DNA of 64,000 bases from Symbiodinium natans (GCA_905221605.1 CAJNDS010002384.1:370731-434730); one strand, 5' to 3'. Shown: positions 37,111 to 49,437, counted from the first letter of the stretch. Numbers and translations are program-made. The notes: a model not told the origin generated them from the letters alone.

Positions 37111-38862
37111 TTACAACGTTTTCCGGACTAGGCCCTGGCTAGGCCCTAGGCCCTGGCTAGGCCCTGGGCCCCAGCAAGGCTCTAGCTGCCCTGGCTTTCC
37201 TGGTTTCACCTTTTTTGTTCTCACTTCACTTCTTCGCTTGGCTCCCCCCCGTTCCTCAAACCATTTGCCTGCGTGCGGGCTGTATGTCTGCTGCGCGTAT
37301 TTCATGTCCACGCGTGTATCATGCTGCTGTATGTCCATATTCATGTCTATGCACCAGGTTTCTTCTTAAGAGGAGTCCCTGATTGTTTTGTATAGACCTG
37401 AGCGCATACCTTGTAAAGCATCTTTCGTATGTCGAAGATTCAGTTGTGGTCCTTGCGCACCTTACTCAAGTTGGCATTCCGGGGCCGACTTCTAGCGCGG
37501 CCTTTGGACGTGCGTTGTGGGTGAGCGAAGCCTTAGCTCATTATCATGCTGATAGGATGAGTGGAGTGAGAGAAGAAAATTTTAGGAGGTCGGAAGTTGG
37601 TTCGGTGGACAGCGTGAGCGAAAGCGTAATGTTCCAGAGTTCATCTGGCTGAGTTCGATCACTGCTGACTTGAAACACGTCCATTTCGGACTGAGATTCC
37701 GGCAGGGGCTTTTTCTCTGCTCCACCCACAGACAAGCAGAAGAAAAAGGACGAAGCTTTCGGGTTTGAGGGCTTTGGGGGTTTTGGGGGTTCGGGGCCAC
37801 TCGTAACTGTCGGCCTTGGAACGCGAAGAAGATGCGAGGCTCCAAAAGCGGCGGCAGTTTTACCAGGATGAATCTGGGCTGGAAGGGGGTGGGAGGGATA
37901 CCATGGTAGGGAGCCGGTGGGGCGGGGGGGGGGGGGGGGGTTCGGGGCCCGGGAGCCACGTGACACGCTGATTTTGTGTTATGCATGCGTGGGTTCTTTC
38001 TTTGGGGCGACTCAAAGAAACATCACACGCATGTTGAACAAAAGCAATGTGTGAGAAGAGAGAGCTCTGTTCTCAGGTGCCGTGGTGGTGCCCAACAGTC
38101 CGGGGGCCAAAAGAGCAGAGAGCAACGAGCGAGAGAAAGCAGAGCAGAGAGCCGAGCAGAGAGCCGAGCACAGAGCAGAACAGAGAGCAGAACAGAGAGC
38201 AGAGCAGAGAGCAAGAGAGAGAGAGAGAGAAAAAAAAAACAAGATAAACATAAAAGAAAGAGAGGGAGAGAGAGAGCAGAGAACGAGCGAATGGTTGCTG
38301 TCCTTTTGGGATGCTTCTGTTGCTCCTTCCTTCTTCTGTCCTGGGTTCTGGGTCACATTCTGTCCTGGGTTCTCCTCAGCAGAGGGAGTGGAAAGAGTGG
38401 AAAGAGCGAGGCATCTTTGGCTTGCCGCTCCGCAAGGACCTCATCTTTCGGGCCCGGCCCCTATTCCCCGCAGCTTGAGAGAAGAGGAAGAGAGGCGATG
38501 AGAGGGATGAGTCAAGAGAGGAGATACAAGCATTATGGGCGACGGAATGCAAAGATGTGCAAAGATGAGAGATCTCGCAAACAGTGGCCCTCGCTGCGCG
38601 CTCTCCTTTCCGAAGAAGAAGCATAGTCAGCTTTGCGCATCTGTTGTTGAACTGGGTGGGTGGGTGTGAGAGTGATTTCCTGTCTTTTTTTTGAAGGTGC
38701 GCCGAGTGGAGTGCAGTCGAGCACGCAGCGCAAGTGTTGAAGCATCTGCGGAAAGAGATTCGTGCCGAGGGGGACGGGGCGTCGTAGGGGGTCACCCTGA
38801 AGCACACACACAGAGACCAACTTGCGTCGTTCTTAACAAAAGGCGCTTGAGAGAGAGGGAGG

Positions 38863-38901
<39 letters not shown>

Positions 38902-39230
38902 ATCGAGAGAGAGAGAAGAGTCTTGTCTCCAGAGTCTCCAGCTGCGCTACTTTCCAATCTGAGCGGCATAGCGCAGAGTGTGCATCCAACATATGAGCAG
39001 CGAGGTCTGCTGTTGTTAGGGCCAGGTGCGCACACCACGAGTAGACTCTTCGTCTTTGCTACCTATGCTAGCACGGTTGGGGCTCCACCGCCTGCGTGTC
39101 GTGGAGTGAACTGAATGTGCTTTGTTCTTTCTTCTCACACTCTCTCTCACTCTCTCTCTCTCTCTCTCTCTCTCTTTTCTGCCAACGAAGCTTTTTTCTC
39201 TCCACTCGTGGCCTGGCCCTTGACTGAGTT

Positions 39231-39269
<39 letters not shown>

Positions 39270-39402
39270 GCATCATCCATTTTCACAAAAGTTTGTTTTT
39301 GAGCAGAAAGCTCTGTCATTGGACATCAATCGACTGACTCTCTCTTCTTTTCTCGCTTTTCTCCGCTTTCTGACTCCGACTCTGGGTTTCTTGGCCTCTG
39401 AA
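37111..39402. other. Mostly intronic; one possible exon, simple repeats
   Basis: It includes a CTAGGCCCTGG tandem (37128-37172), a G tract at 37922-37940 beside GGGATACCATGG, a GAGCAGAGAGCC tandem (38135-38220), GA tracts at 38865-38898 and CT tracts at 39150-39175 and 39235-39266. Only 38701-38786 looks like an exon. Confidence 0.4.
38701..38786 (+). CDS. Possible exon, unknown
   Basis: After a T-rich tract and GAAG the frame reads CAEWSAVEHAAQVLKHLRKE then IRAEGDGAS, helical and charged, with a GTAGGG donor. I cannot assign it; it may belong to either neighbouring gene. Confidence 0.35.
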
Positions 39403-39429
39403 GGTCTACTGGTACCACCGCCGGAAACT
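39403..39429 (+). CDS. Possible uL4 microexon
   Basis: After CTCTGAAG the frame reads VYWYHRRKL before a GCCACA (GC) donor. In organellar uL4 proteins a similar aromatic-basic stretch precedes the Lys/Arg-rich segment found at 42787. Confidence 0.35.
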
Positions 39430-39432
39430 GGC

Positions 39433-42400
39433 CACAGCCCTCAGAGTCTGTGAGACAATTCGAGAGTTCTCTCCTTGAGAGCGTGTTGAGCGGCTTGAGT
39501 CTCGCGGGATGCCGAAAGCTGTGACTGGAGCGGCGGGCTACCGGTGTGCTACTGGTGTTCGGGGCTGTCCATCTGCCACAATTCGGGTTTTTTTCACAGC
39601 TGGCGCCACCGAAGTGGGTGCGTGTTGTTCCAGGTGTTTTGTTTCCCTAGGCCGCCCCCTCCACCCCCGCTCTTTCACTCTTTCAAGCAAAGCAACTTGC
39701 TTTATCATTAGAACGTCGCGTACGTCAAGCCTGTCATACGAGCCTTTGCAAATTGGGCTCCCCGGCTCCCGCAGCGCGCTGCTATTTTGCATAGCTTGCT
39801 TCCTAGGTCCTAGAACGCCATGCAGCCAATGGCCTATCATCTTTCTAACTGTGTCTGGAAATGGGGGAGCTGAAGGAGCTGCGCCCGCGCCCGCGAAATT
39901 GCTGACAGTTACGGGGCTCCCCGAGGAGAGAAGAAGCAAAAGAAGCGAGCAGGGCACAATCAACAGGGAGGGAAAGGCCATGTGCAAGGCATCAGCAATG
40001 TGATCAGAAATGGGGCGTGTACACACATGTTTAGCCTGGCATGTCACAAGCGTTGCTATCAACGACTTGTTGGGCGAACTGCAGAACTTGCAGCATCTGG
40101 ATCAGATGGATCTTGCATCATGAGTTAACAATTTTGCATTTGAAGCCTGTGAAAAAGAGCATTTGGAGTTTGTGACTTGTGAGAAATGCTGTAATTGACA
40201 GCACTTGGAGCTCGAGCAGAAATGCTGGGATTTGCAGTGAAGCCGTGGAACAGTTTGAAACACTCTGAAAAACAGGGAGCCCTGGAACGCGGAAAGCAAC
40301 ATGTCGAGCCAGACGCTGTAGTTGACGCTGCATGTCACAGCATCGACAGGAGGGGAAGGGGTGGGTGGGGGGGGGGGGTTGGGCGGGGGCCAACCCTTAG
40401 CAAGGAACACAAGGACATTAGGACAAGAAAAGCACCTCCGCCTTTTTGGTTGGAAGCGGAACTCCGTTTTGGAACAAGTAATTTTAACGCTACGCGACCC
40501 GCCTCGGCCCGGCCCAGCGCATCCGCGTGAGCATGGTGATTCCGCAGCGCCCAAGTCGCTGGACCCCAAGCAATAAGGGTTGGGTTGAGGGTTGAGGGTT
40601 CCGGGTTTATGGTTTGGGGTTTGGGGTTGAGGGTTAGTTTAGGGCTCAGGTTCACGCTTTGGGGTTGAGGGTTTTTTTGGGTTTAGGGTTCGGCTTGGAG
40701 TGATCGTAGGGTTGAGCCAGGCCCCTTAAGGTTTAAGGCGACTCTTCGGCAGGGTGGGGGGGAGGGGGGAGGTGGGGTGGGGGGAGGGGGAGAGGGGGGG
40801 AGGGGGGGTTGGGGGGGGGCGGGGGAGGGGGAGGCCCAAGATCTACTAGATGGAGATCAGCGCATCCCGAGAGTCAGACCCTCCATTGAAACAGCCAATC
40901 GGACTCGGTGAACGAAAGGGGAAAAGTTGCTAAGCATGGAAAAGCTCCAAGCTTGGATGAGTTCATCTATTGACGGCGAGAAGACTTGGGCAACTTAATT
41001 AGGCCTGTCATCACCGAACCAATGCCAAATGCCGGAGATCATCGATGTTGCAAAGCTGGTCATTGTGAAGAATCGCTTGCGAAAACTCGCGTAAGGATTG
41101 CGTGGATTGCGGAGAGCTGCGGACGCTTTTGAGAAAACACGTCTTGTAAGCAACCGAAGAATTGCTCACACAAAATGGTTTTCAGCAAAACTTAGAGCCA
41201 CAACTAGTACTTGTAAATGCTTGCGCCGCCTCGACAGCCCGGCCCAGTGCAGTATGTGCAGATGACGTGATGACTAGTCGGCTTGGAGGCGCCCTCTATC
41301 AGGGGGGTTCCAGGAAGTGTCCCAGGGGGTCTCAAGGTGGTTGTGTGTGGGGGGGGGGGGGGGGGGGGGGGTTTCGGGACAAAATTCTGGCATCTGGGTC
41401 TGCCTTGTTCCAGACGCTTCTCGGCAGCCGAGGCGAATGTGTTTTCTCAGCTCAGCATGTGAAACAGTGAAAAAGTGTAGAAAAGGCTTATTGTAAATTG
41501 GAAGAAGACTCAAGATAAAGATAAGGTCAGTTGGACTTCGGGGCGTGGCTTACAGTGCTTGGAGGCAACAGATCACAGGTGTCAGACTCTTCAAATGTTT
41601 CACAGCGCCGAGCACCACTGAAGCCGAATCTAAGGTAGCGGCGACAAGTTTGCAGAAAGCATTTCAGCAGCACCACATGTTAACGACGACGTATTTATCC
41701 TTGTACAGGGACCATCGCAAAGCACTCAGATCGAAGGTGGCACTGTTTACTGCCCGCGATGAACTAAGGAACTTGCGCATTTTGAGTTTTGAAGTGGCTG
41801 AAACCTTTCAACATTGAAATCACCGTGAGAATTGCAGAACAGTCGGGGCCGACGTGTCTCAAGGCACCTATGATGGGCATATCCGAAGTGCGTGGAGCAG
41901 TCCTTATGTCATTGTGCAAAGGGACGCCGTCGTCGAGCAGGTTTCTTGCTTTCGGAAACTCTGGTCCCGTGGTCACGGCATTGTCTTCGAAAACAAGCGA
42001 TACGCATCCTCTCCTGAATCTACAACACTGAGATGGTCTCCACATTGTTGCCCGGGCCAGAATCTGTTCCATTTTCGTCCATGCCAAGCCATGCTGCAGG
42101 AGACCTCGCAACACGAAGCTCACGAATTGAGGGCGAGTGCAATTCAATTTCGACCTGCAGAACGCATCAAAGATGCGGTGACGTTCACTGCCATCTCAGA
42201 CCGGCTTCCGCCCCACCACACAATGACGTCGCAGCAAAGATATTCCCTGCTCTGGCAGTGTGGCCCCAAAGCCCCAAAGCTCTAGGAAATTCACGCGTCG
42301 CGTCGAATCAGGGTTCATACGTGCTTCGTCGCACGGTTCGCGCGCGCGCGCGCGGGCGATTTGTGCCGCTCAGGCTGGGTACCAAGACACAATGCAGCTT

Positions 42401-42786
42401 TACAAATGGGAGTGGCTCGGGGCTCAGTCTGGCTCATTTCCATGCATGCGAATTTCCAAAGTCTTAGGGAAGTCAACATACCCACGCATATACTCCATCA
42501 CAACTCAGGTGCCCATACTTAAGGAAACCCCCCAAAAAAGGTAATGCACCACATTGGCAGGCCGTTCCTTGCACAAAATAGCCCCTGGCTTTGTGGACCT
42601 CCCCCGTTTATCTGTTGATCACACGGCTAGATTAACAGCAAAACAAGAGAAAGGGAGAGAGGGAAAGGGAGTGGAATTGGGAGAGGGAGAGCGAGGGAGA
42701 GAGAGAGAGAGGGAGCGAGAGCGAGCGAGAGAGCAGGATCTCTGCGCAGGTTCCATTTTTCGTGTCTCTCTCTCTCTCGCTCTCAG
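39433..42786. other. No supported gene; dispersed repeat and G-rich tracts
   Basis: It contains copy 1 of a duplicated 300-bp segment (40474-40790), a G-rich stretch (40750-40830), a G tract (41349-41371), the dispersed G/C motif at 41213-41245 and GA-rich DNA before the exon at 42787. Open frames at 41545-42300 have no recognisable features. Confidence 0.4.
40474..40790. repeat. Dispersed segment, copy 1
   Basis: Starts TAATTTTAACGCTACGCGACC and continues through degenerate GGGTTGAGGGTT and TTTAGGGTT words to CTCTTCGGCAGGGTGGG. Nearly identical to 45812-46120, with a few small indels. Confidence 0.9.
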
Positions 42787-42864
42787 GCCGGGGGCCAACC
42801 GCAAGGTGCGATCGCAGAAGAAGTCGGGGAAGGGCCGCATGGGCCGCCGCAAGGCGCCTGGGAG
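42787..42864 (+). CDS. uL4 exon 1 of those found
   Basis: Acceptor CTCTCAG; the frame reads PGANRKVRSQKKSGKGRMGR then RKAPG; GC-type donor at 42865. The basic loop that binds rRNA near the exit tunnel. Confidence 0.75.
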
Positions 42865-45800
42865 GCGCCCCGCAGCTTCGTTGGCTCCTCTTTCCCCCCC
42901 CCCTCCTTTCCCACCATGTTCTTGTGCTCTTTGCGCTGCCCTTTTCCGGGGCCAAGACGAGGGGGTCTTGGCTGTTTTGCTTATCCTGGAGTCTGGAAGA
43001 GCTGCGGCTGGTGTTTCGGTCGGCTAAAGTCTAGGCTAGTTTTCGTCCTAGCCTTGCCCCTAAAATATATGGACATATATGGACCAACCACGAAAAACAC
43101 TGCACGAAACATGCCAAACAAACAAAACCTTCCATCTTGTCTAAGTTTGTGTTGGTTTCCTTTCTGGCACTTTGTTGTGCTTTTTCTGAATTGATTGGTG
43201 CTTTTCTTGCATGTTTAGCACATATTTGTGCTTGTTTGCACTTCTTTGTGTTTGTTGTGCACTGTCTGCCCTTTTCTGCGCTAGTCCCAAGCGTAGAAGG
43301 CACAACTCCAGAAGTCCAAACTGTCCCGGGGCTTCTCCCAGGCAAGTTTGGAAGTTTGAGTTTATTGATACGGGTTTTGCTTAAGGAGTGTTTAACATTC
43401 GAGGTTGGTCCAGGTGCATTCTCCATTTTTCTCACTTATAAGAATGCGACCTTCAAATGCTGTCGGATTTTCAATAGTGTCCTATCTAGCATACTCTTTG
43501 TGTGTGTGTGTATGTGTGTTCCGCTGCGAGAAGCATATTCAATAAGATTCGTTATGCAACTTTTCTGTATTTGAAAACCATGTAGCAGTCGCAGTCTTAG
43601 CTGTTCAAATCACTGAAAAAGCATGTACAGGTGATATGCACCACTCTTTGCTGAGGCGTCTATATCAGAAAAGGTTTGTTTGAAAGAATCTGAAAAGTCT
43701 TTTTTTCAGTAAGAACCATCCCGGGTTCCCAGTAACTGCTGCTTAAAACGTTTTTCATGAACACCCTTACTCTTATGGGGGCTGCCACCATGCCACGAAG
43801 CAGATGGGATGCAAGCGGAGGCGGTTGAGAGAGGGGCACGGGGCGGAGGCACAGCTGTTTTGCAGCAGCAAGAACAGCACAAACAAGAAGAAGAAAAGCA
43901 AAAACGACTGCAGCAATGACAAGAAGAAGAAGAAGAAGCAGAACAACATCAACGTACGCGAAAATACCAGAAATATAAAGCCTGTTGACATCCCAAAGGG
44001 GAAGAAAGGTCTGCCGTGTTGGCCCCTCAGCCTGGATCGGAGAGGCTCTGACCCAAAAGGGAGTGGACTGTGGTCATGGTGAGTGTCCGTAACCCTTAAA
44101 ATCGACGAGGACTTCAAGCCCTTGCGTCGCGCAGGGCTTGAGCTCAGTTGTGCAGTGCTCGTGAACGCAACCGCAGTGCCGCAGAACCGTAAACGGAACC
44201 TCAAAACAGTAAACGGCTAAAACGCCCCACAGCCGCCCCACAAAGGGAGCCAGGGGACTTGTTAGGTCATGACCCTGAAGCTTTAAACCCTAAACCTTGT
44301 GAAATTCCACCTTGTCTGGACCGTATAGTGTACAGCCGACGTCACATCTCCTAAACCCAAACTCCTTTAGTCTAGAGCCCAACCGAACTCCCTGAATAAG
44401 AGGGCAGTTGTCGCACTTTCTTTCTATACTCTGCAGGCCTTAAGCTCAGACCTCAATTGTTGAAAAGTGCTACGCAGTTGCTGCTCACCCGCGCTCCCTC
44501 AAACACCTAAAACCCAAGCCCTAGCACCAAGCCCCAAACCCTATAGCCAACCCACAACCACACCACAGCGCGGAGAAGGGCGCGGCAGGGGGGTGGGGAT
44601 CCTTTACTCCCGAAACCCTAAGATCCTGTAACCGTGGATGGAGGGAGCGGGGTGGGGGGGCGGGCGCAGAGCTGCATGACCATGGATGTGGGTTTCTGTG
44701 TTTGATTGACGCGGCAACACGCAGAGTGAAGCGGGGAGGTTCGAAGGATCCCACTGCCACGCTCTGCGGCCTCGCGACTGGGGAAACACCCACCTCAACG
44801 TGCGGATCCTTTGGCAGGTGGAGTGTGAGAAGTCAGAGAAGGGAGAGAAAGCAAAGATAATTCCACGGGACGTGGGAGTGAGTGCTGTAGGACACATGCG
44901 GCGAGTGAGTAAGTGTACTTCTCCTGAGTGCAGGTAGCGTATGCGTATTCAGAGAAGACGACCAGAGTGACGAGACGACTCTTTCTGCCCATAAAAAAGC
45001 GAGCGCGCGACTTGCAGACCATACGCTGCATGCTGTCGGTGAAGTTCGCGCAAGACTCCATCAAGGCGCACCCAGCTTTGTTTTCACTGCAGACCTCGGG
45101 TCCTGGAGCGGAATCATCACGAAGCAATGGGGAGGTTTTGGTTTTCAGGTCCCTGTGCGCTCTCAGGTCGTGGACTCCTTCAACTTGCAATCTCACAAAA
45201 CCAAGCACCTGGCCCGGCGCCTAGAGAATGTGACAGTTTATCCTGTGGCCGTGTCTGGATTCGAGCCAAAAAGTTCAAGTGTCAAGTTGGACATGTACCA
45301 CGTACCACCAAGACCCAGCACGCTGGGCGGGGAGGATGCCCCAAAGTGCTCTTCGCACTCCACAAACTCTGACTGCCGACATCGAGCGGCACCTTCAGTC
45401 CTCCTACTGGATGCTTTTAATGACACGCACTGGCTGGCTTGGGTGACGATTGAGACCTTGAACTAGGATAGGGCTGAGACTTGCGAGATCCTCTTGGACT
45501 GTTGTCTTGTCAAACAAAGCCCCCGTCTTCAAGCTCTTCCCCATATCAGGGCGGAATAGGTTACTCTCCCAACTTGCCCCTCCGCATCACTTGCTCTCAA
45601 CAAATCTAACCAAAAAAAAAGGGGATCTCTAGCACCGTCTCCGAAAGAGGTGCAGCATCTGCGGCGATTGCTTGGCCGCAGGTTCGACATCTGCAATTGA
45701 GAGCTGTCGGGCAAAGAGGGGGGGGGGGGGAAAAACAGAAAGGAACGCTGTGGGGGCCCACTTTTTCCACGAGGCTTTGGACGATCAAGCTGCTGCCTCC

Positions 45801-48111
45801 ATATAAGAATATAAGTTAATTTTAACGCTACGCGACCCGCCTCGGCCCGGCCCAGCGCATCCCGTGAGCATGGTGATCCGCAGCGCCCAAGTCGCTGGAC
45901 CCAAGCAATAAGGGTTGGGTTGAGGGTTGAGGGTTGGGGTTGAGGTTTTTATGGTTATGGTTTGGGGTTTGGGTTTGAGGGTTAGTTTAGGGCTCAAGGT
46001 TCACGCTTTGGGGTTGAGGGTTTTTTTGGGTTTAGGGTTCGGCTTGGAGTGATCGAAGGGTTGAGCCAGGCCCCTTAAGGTTTAAGGCGACTCTTCGGCA
46101 GGGTGGGTGGGGGGAGGGGAGGGGGGGGTAGGGGGAGGGGGGTGGGGGTGGGGGGGGGGGAGGTTGGGGGGGGGGGGGGGGAGGGTGGGTCAACTGCCTC
46201 TGGTCCTGGCGCCCGGTTTTTCAGCGGGGTACCCATTTGAGGCCAAAAAAAGGGGTCCGAAAAAGGGCTTTGGGTGTGGGGAGAGGATTTGGAGGACCGG
46301 CCCGAGGCCTCGGCGGATTTGGTATGTGTTTTGTTTAAACGTCTAGCTACTAGATTCTTAAATACCATGGTATAGAATCAAATTTAGACTATAGCATATT
46401 AAAGTATTAGTAGTGTATATATATATATATATATATATCTCTCTCTCTCTCTTTCTGGCATGCTATCAGTATCCTTGTAGTATACTTTCTTGCAGCAAAA
46501 TACACGACCCAACTAGTACGTGCCATACTCGAGACACACTGCCACATGCAAAACTCAACTAACATTGTAGACATTACCAGGGAGATTAGGGGTATAGGGA
46601 TAGAGAGGGAGACTGGTTTTTTTTGATGGGGGGGGGGGGGGGGGGGCATCCTCCTTGAAAAATGAAAAAGGGAGGGCCTTCCGCTTTTTTGCGCCCCCCC
46701 CCCCTCCGTTTATTTTTTGGCCTTTATCCATGGAAATCCACAAACAAGCGTATCTGGCATCCAAATACCATGATACGCGAATTATTTCAAAAAAAAAACG
46801 TATGAACTCGTCATAAATTTACAAAACCACCGTAAACATGGGGTCCCCAGGGCGTCCACTCCCAATCCCAAAAAAGGACTCTGTTGAGAACTGCGGGGAA
46901 ATCTCTGTGAGTGCGTGAGACTTGTAAGCCCTGATTCTGAGCTGAGGGCTGACCAGTCTTTCTTCTGAGTCGTTGGGCATTAGCAGAAAAAGCGGTGCAC
47001 TCGGTCTGACAGGCTTAAAGGCTGTTCTCAACATGTTGGAACATTTATCGACCACCTCGATGAGAAGATCCCATGTTACCCATGTTGTTTGACGCTTCTC
47101 CGCGTGGGCTGAGCACCTGCGCAGGTGCCACAGCGCTTTGCTGGTGCACGAAGGACATGCTCTAAGTTGTGAGCATTTGCTGCACGGAGACATGCGACAA
47201 CAAAGCCTTCCCTTTTCGACAGCTGCAACGTAGCTAAGGAAATGTCGACATCAACGACAACTGCCGCACCTTGGCGAGCCGTCGTGCGAGAAGCGTGTGA
47301 GAGAGTGAGAGACGCATGCTAGTTTGTGCGAGTAAGTATACTGGTGAGACTGTGTGGGTCTGAGTCGATAGAGTCAGCAAGGTATTGCATTGCACATATG
47401 CTCATAAGATGGCCTTTGGTGTGGCATCCTCGGCACCCTTTTTCTGCAGCGTTTTGGTTTTCAGAGGCTGGGCTGCGGCACACATTCCAGCCATCCGCCG
47501 GGAGAATGTGGAGGCAGGGGGGCCGAGTGCTCGGGCCGTCGTTTAGTTGTTTTTTGTTGGAGATGTGTTGTGCGCAATCTTCTGCGTCCTATTTTTTGAA
47601 CTTGATGGTTACAGAACACTGACGAATGCACTCTCGTGTTGCTCCCTTTCTGGGTGAGAGGGGCTGAATGTGTACAACCTCTTGAAGTACCACCAAGCCG
47701 GGGGCCGAAAGAGCAGAGATTATCTCTTTTATCATGTTTTCTCTCTTCTTTCTTTCAATTGTCTCATTGTAAACGCAGCACTTCAACTCTCTCTCCTCTC
47801 TTTGCCCTCCCTCTCCCATCTCTCCCCTCGCTCCGTCCTCTCTCCAATCTCTAAAGTTTCAGAAAAAATCAGCCACAGAAGGCCACAGGAGGTCCTCCCC
47901 TTGTCTTGTCGCTTAAGCGCAAGCGGGTGGAGCGCGTTCCTTCCCCTCTTCTCAAATTTGCTCTTCTGATCCTGAGGTGGTGATCACAGAGGCAGCCTTG
48001 GCAAAGCTCATCAAGGATCTCGACCCGCTCTCACGTTCTCGAAACAGGGATGGGACAGACGGTAGCAAGTTCTCGACAGGTTCTCGACAGATTCTCTTTG
48101 GGTTTCGCTGA
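42787..48111 (+). CDS. Ribosomal protein uL4, organellar type (multi-exon)
   Basis: Six exons read as the core of uL4 (L4), which lies at the peptide exit tunnel of the large ribosomal subunit. The match is to bacterial or mitochondrial-type L4 rather than cytosolic L4: RKVRSQKKSGKGRMGRRKAP, LPIKKRARDL, VVDSFNLQSHKTKHL, GLNVYNLLKYH and VVITEAALAKL appear in family order. The exon carrying the usual Gly-rich and HGP motif between 42864 and 44934 was not found, and the 5' end is unresolved. Where both borders are clear, exons join in frame. Donors are mostly GC. It is nuclear-encoded, so a mitochondrial (or plastid) product imported after translation is likely, but no transit peptide could be read. 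Confidence 0.75.
42868..44933. other. Intron-like stretch, no exon identified
   Basis: At least one uL4 exon should lie here and was not recognised. An AAG-rich stretch at 43885-43945 and TTTGTGC-rich sequence at 43170-43280 were seen, nothing else. Confidence 0.4.
44934..45065 (+). CDS. uL4 exon 2 of those found
   Basis: After a GAGTGCAG acceptor the frame reads VAYAYSEKTTRVTRRLFLPI then KKRARDLQTIRCMLSVKFAQ and DSIK. LPIKKRARDL and LSVKFAQ correspond to the conserved Leu-Pro-x-Lys-x-Arg and Leu-Ser-x-Lys motifs of uL4. GC-type donor at 45066. The 5' border could be further right. Confidence 0.75.
45167..45229 (+). CDS. uL4 exon 3 of those found
   Basis: Acceptor GCTCTCAG; reads VVDSFNLQSHKTKHLARRLE. 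It joins in frame to exon 2 with the spacing expected in uL4. The end is approximate (GT at 45230). Confidence 0.8.
45232..47464. other. Intron-like stretch with dispersed repeat copy 2
   Basis: It holds the second 300-bp copy (45812-46120), a G-rich tract (46100-46190), AT and CT microsatellites (46416-46453) and a G tract (46627-46646). A minus-strand frame at 46819-47193 (124 residues, Cys-rich N-terminus CSKCSQLRACPSC) is open, but I have no support for it as a gene. Confidence 0.45.
45812..46120. repeat. Dispersed segment, copy 2
   Basis: Near-identical to 40474-40790, beginning TAATTTTAACGCTACGCGACC, about 5.3 kb away in the same orientation and apparently within the same host gene. 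Confidence 0.9.
47465..47513 (+). CDS. uL4 exon 4 of those found
   Basis: The frame reads GWAAAHIPAIRRENVE, like the AaxNIP segment of uL4, with a GC-type donor (GCAGGG). It leads in frame into GLNVYNLL. Confidence 0.65.
47661..47696 (+). CDS. uL4 exon 5 of those found (microexon)
   Basis: Acceptor GTGAGAG; reads GLNVYNLLKYHQ, the conserved NVYxLL segment. GC-type donor at 47697. Confidence 0.8.
47977..48111 (+). CDS. uL4 last exon
   Basis: After ATCCTGAG the frame reads VVITEAALAKLIKDLDPLSR, the C-terminal helix of uL4, then a basic and Ser-rich tail to TGA at 48109-48111. An intron within the tail cannot be excluded. Confidence 0.75.
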   Translation: MVITEAALAKLIKDLDPLSRSRNRDGTDGSKFSTGSRQILFGFR

Positions 48112-48449
48112 TAATTTGCGGAGTTTCTTCCAGGAATTCATAGCCGTAAGACGTATTGCACGGTATACGCACTGCGAGAAAAGCGTAGATTCCCTAGTAT
48201 AAGAAGCACACAGGAAATCGAAAAGCATTTTTTGCGAGAAGCTGCGAGAAAAGGAGTTGCGCCAAAGAGCGCCAGAAGACGCCAAGGAGCGCCAGAGAGC
48301 GCCAAAGTGCGATGATTGAGAATTGATCTAAATTCCACCCCCCTCGTTTCTTGTTTCTGTTCCTTGTGTTCATGTTTCGAAAATCAGAAGAGTAGAGAGA
48401 ATGAATAGAGAATTATGGTCTAAATGACAACAAAGTCTTTTCTGACGAA

Positions 48450-48960
48450 ACCAGAAAAGCTGGGGGGGGTGTTGGGGGGGGTATCCCAACCGGCTCCTGG
48501 CCAAACTTGAGGTATCCCAACCGGGTTCACCAAACTTGCGGTATCCCAACCCTTACTGAGTGGCCGTTTTTGCTTTTTTCTTGCCTTCAAACTTCAGGAG
48601 TCCCAGCTTCTAGTGGCCACCAAACTTGCGGTACCCCAGGCTCTTGCCTTGCTTTCGGGGCCAAACTTGTGAGGTAGCCCGGCCGGATTCTTGCCTTGTA
48701 CACACCTCAAGTTTGATACCTCAGGTTTGGCCGCTGAGGCCTGGTTGGGATACCTCAAATTTGACACCTCAAGTTTTAAGCACCTGGTTGGGACACCTCA
48801 AGTTTGGCCCACCAGGTGGCCCACCAGGTGGCCCACCAGGCAAGAACCTGGGATAACAGGGCAGGACATCCCGGCTGGGATACCTCAAGTTTCGCCACTC
48901 AAGAGCACCTGTGGGGCACCTCTCGTTTGGCCACTAAGGCAAGAACTCGGCGATCAACAA
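48450..48960. repeat. Fold-back array of the GGTATCCCAACC / CCAAACTTG module
   Basis: Left half (48478-48680): repeated CCAAACTTGAGGTATCCCAACC-like words. Right half (48705-48945): the same in inverted orientation (GGTTGGGATACCTCAAGTTTGG), with a CCACCAGGTGGC triplication at 48808-48840. The whole would fold into one long imperfect hairpin centred near 48690. Confidence 0.85.
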
Positions 48961-49437
48961 GAAAATCAGAAACTGCCCTGCGAATCATCCGAAACCAGCG
49001 CGCGTCAGAAAACTCGCGCGAGTCAGAAACTACGCATCAGAAACCCGTGCGAGTCAGAAACTGCGAATCAGAAACGGGCAGGCGCAGGATATCATAGGGC
49101 TGAGTGAGCTTTGTATGTTGCTCCGAACTGTGGCACAGCGGGGAGTTGTAGCAATATCATGTCTGCTTCACCATCCAGTGCAGGCTTGCAATTGTAGAGC
49201 GAGCTTCATCAGCCGAGCATGCAGATGCGGGGGGGGGGGGGGGGGGTCCTTCCAAGCATACAACCTCCGTTAAAACAAAGCACAGTCCCAGCAAGCTCCG
49301 CTACCACGTTAAGATGTAAGGGTTACTGACCTCCCTAAGGTACAGTCAGCAAGGCGCACAGAAGTCTCTGTTTCACTCCAGGTGCCTTCGGAGTAGAATG
49401 ATATCAGCTAGAACCTTGAGCATGAGAGCAACATGCA
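48961..49437. other. Short tandem repeats, no gene
   Basis: Contains GAGTCAGAAAC-type tandem repeats (48996-49078) and a G tract at 49231-49246. Nothing coding recognised. Confidence 0.5.

Noticed and set aside
41545-42544. Cluster of overlapping plus-strand frames of 80-140 residues
   Set aside because: No recognisable motif, no consistent frame, no clear splice borders.
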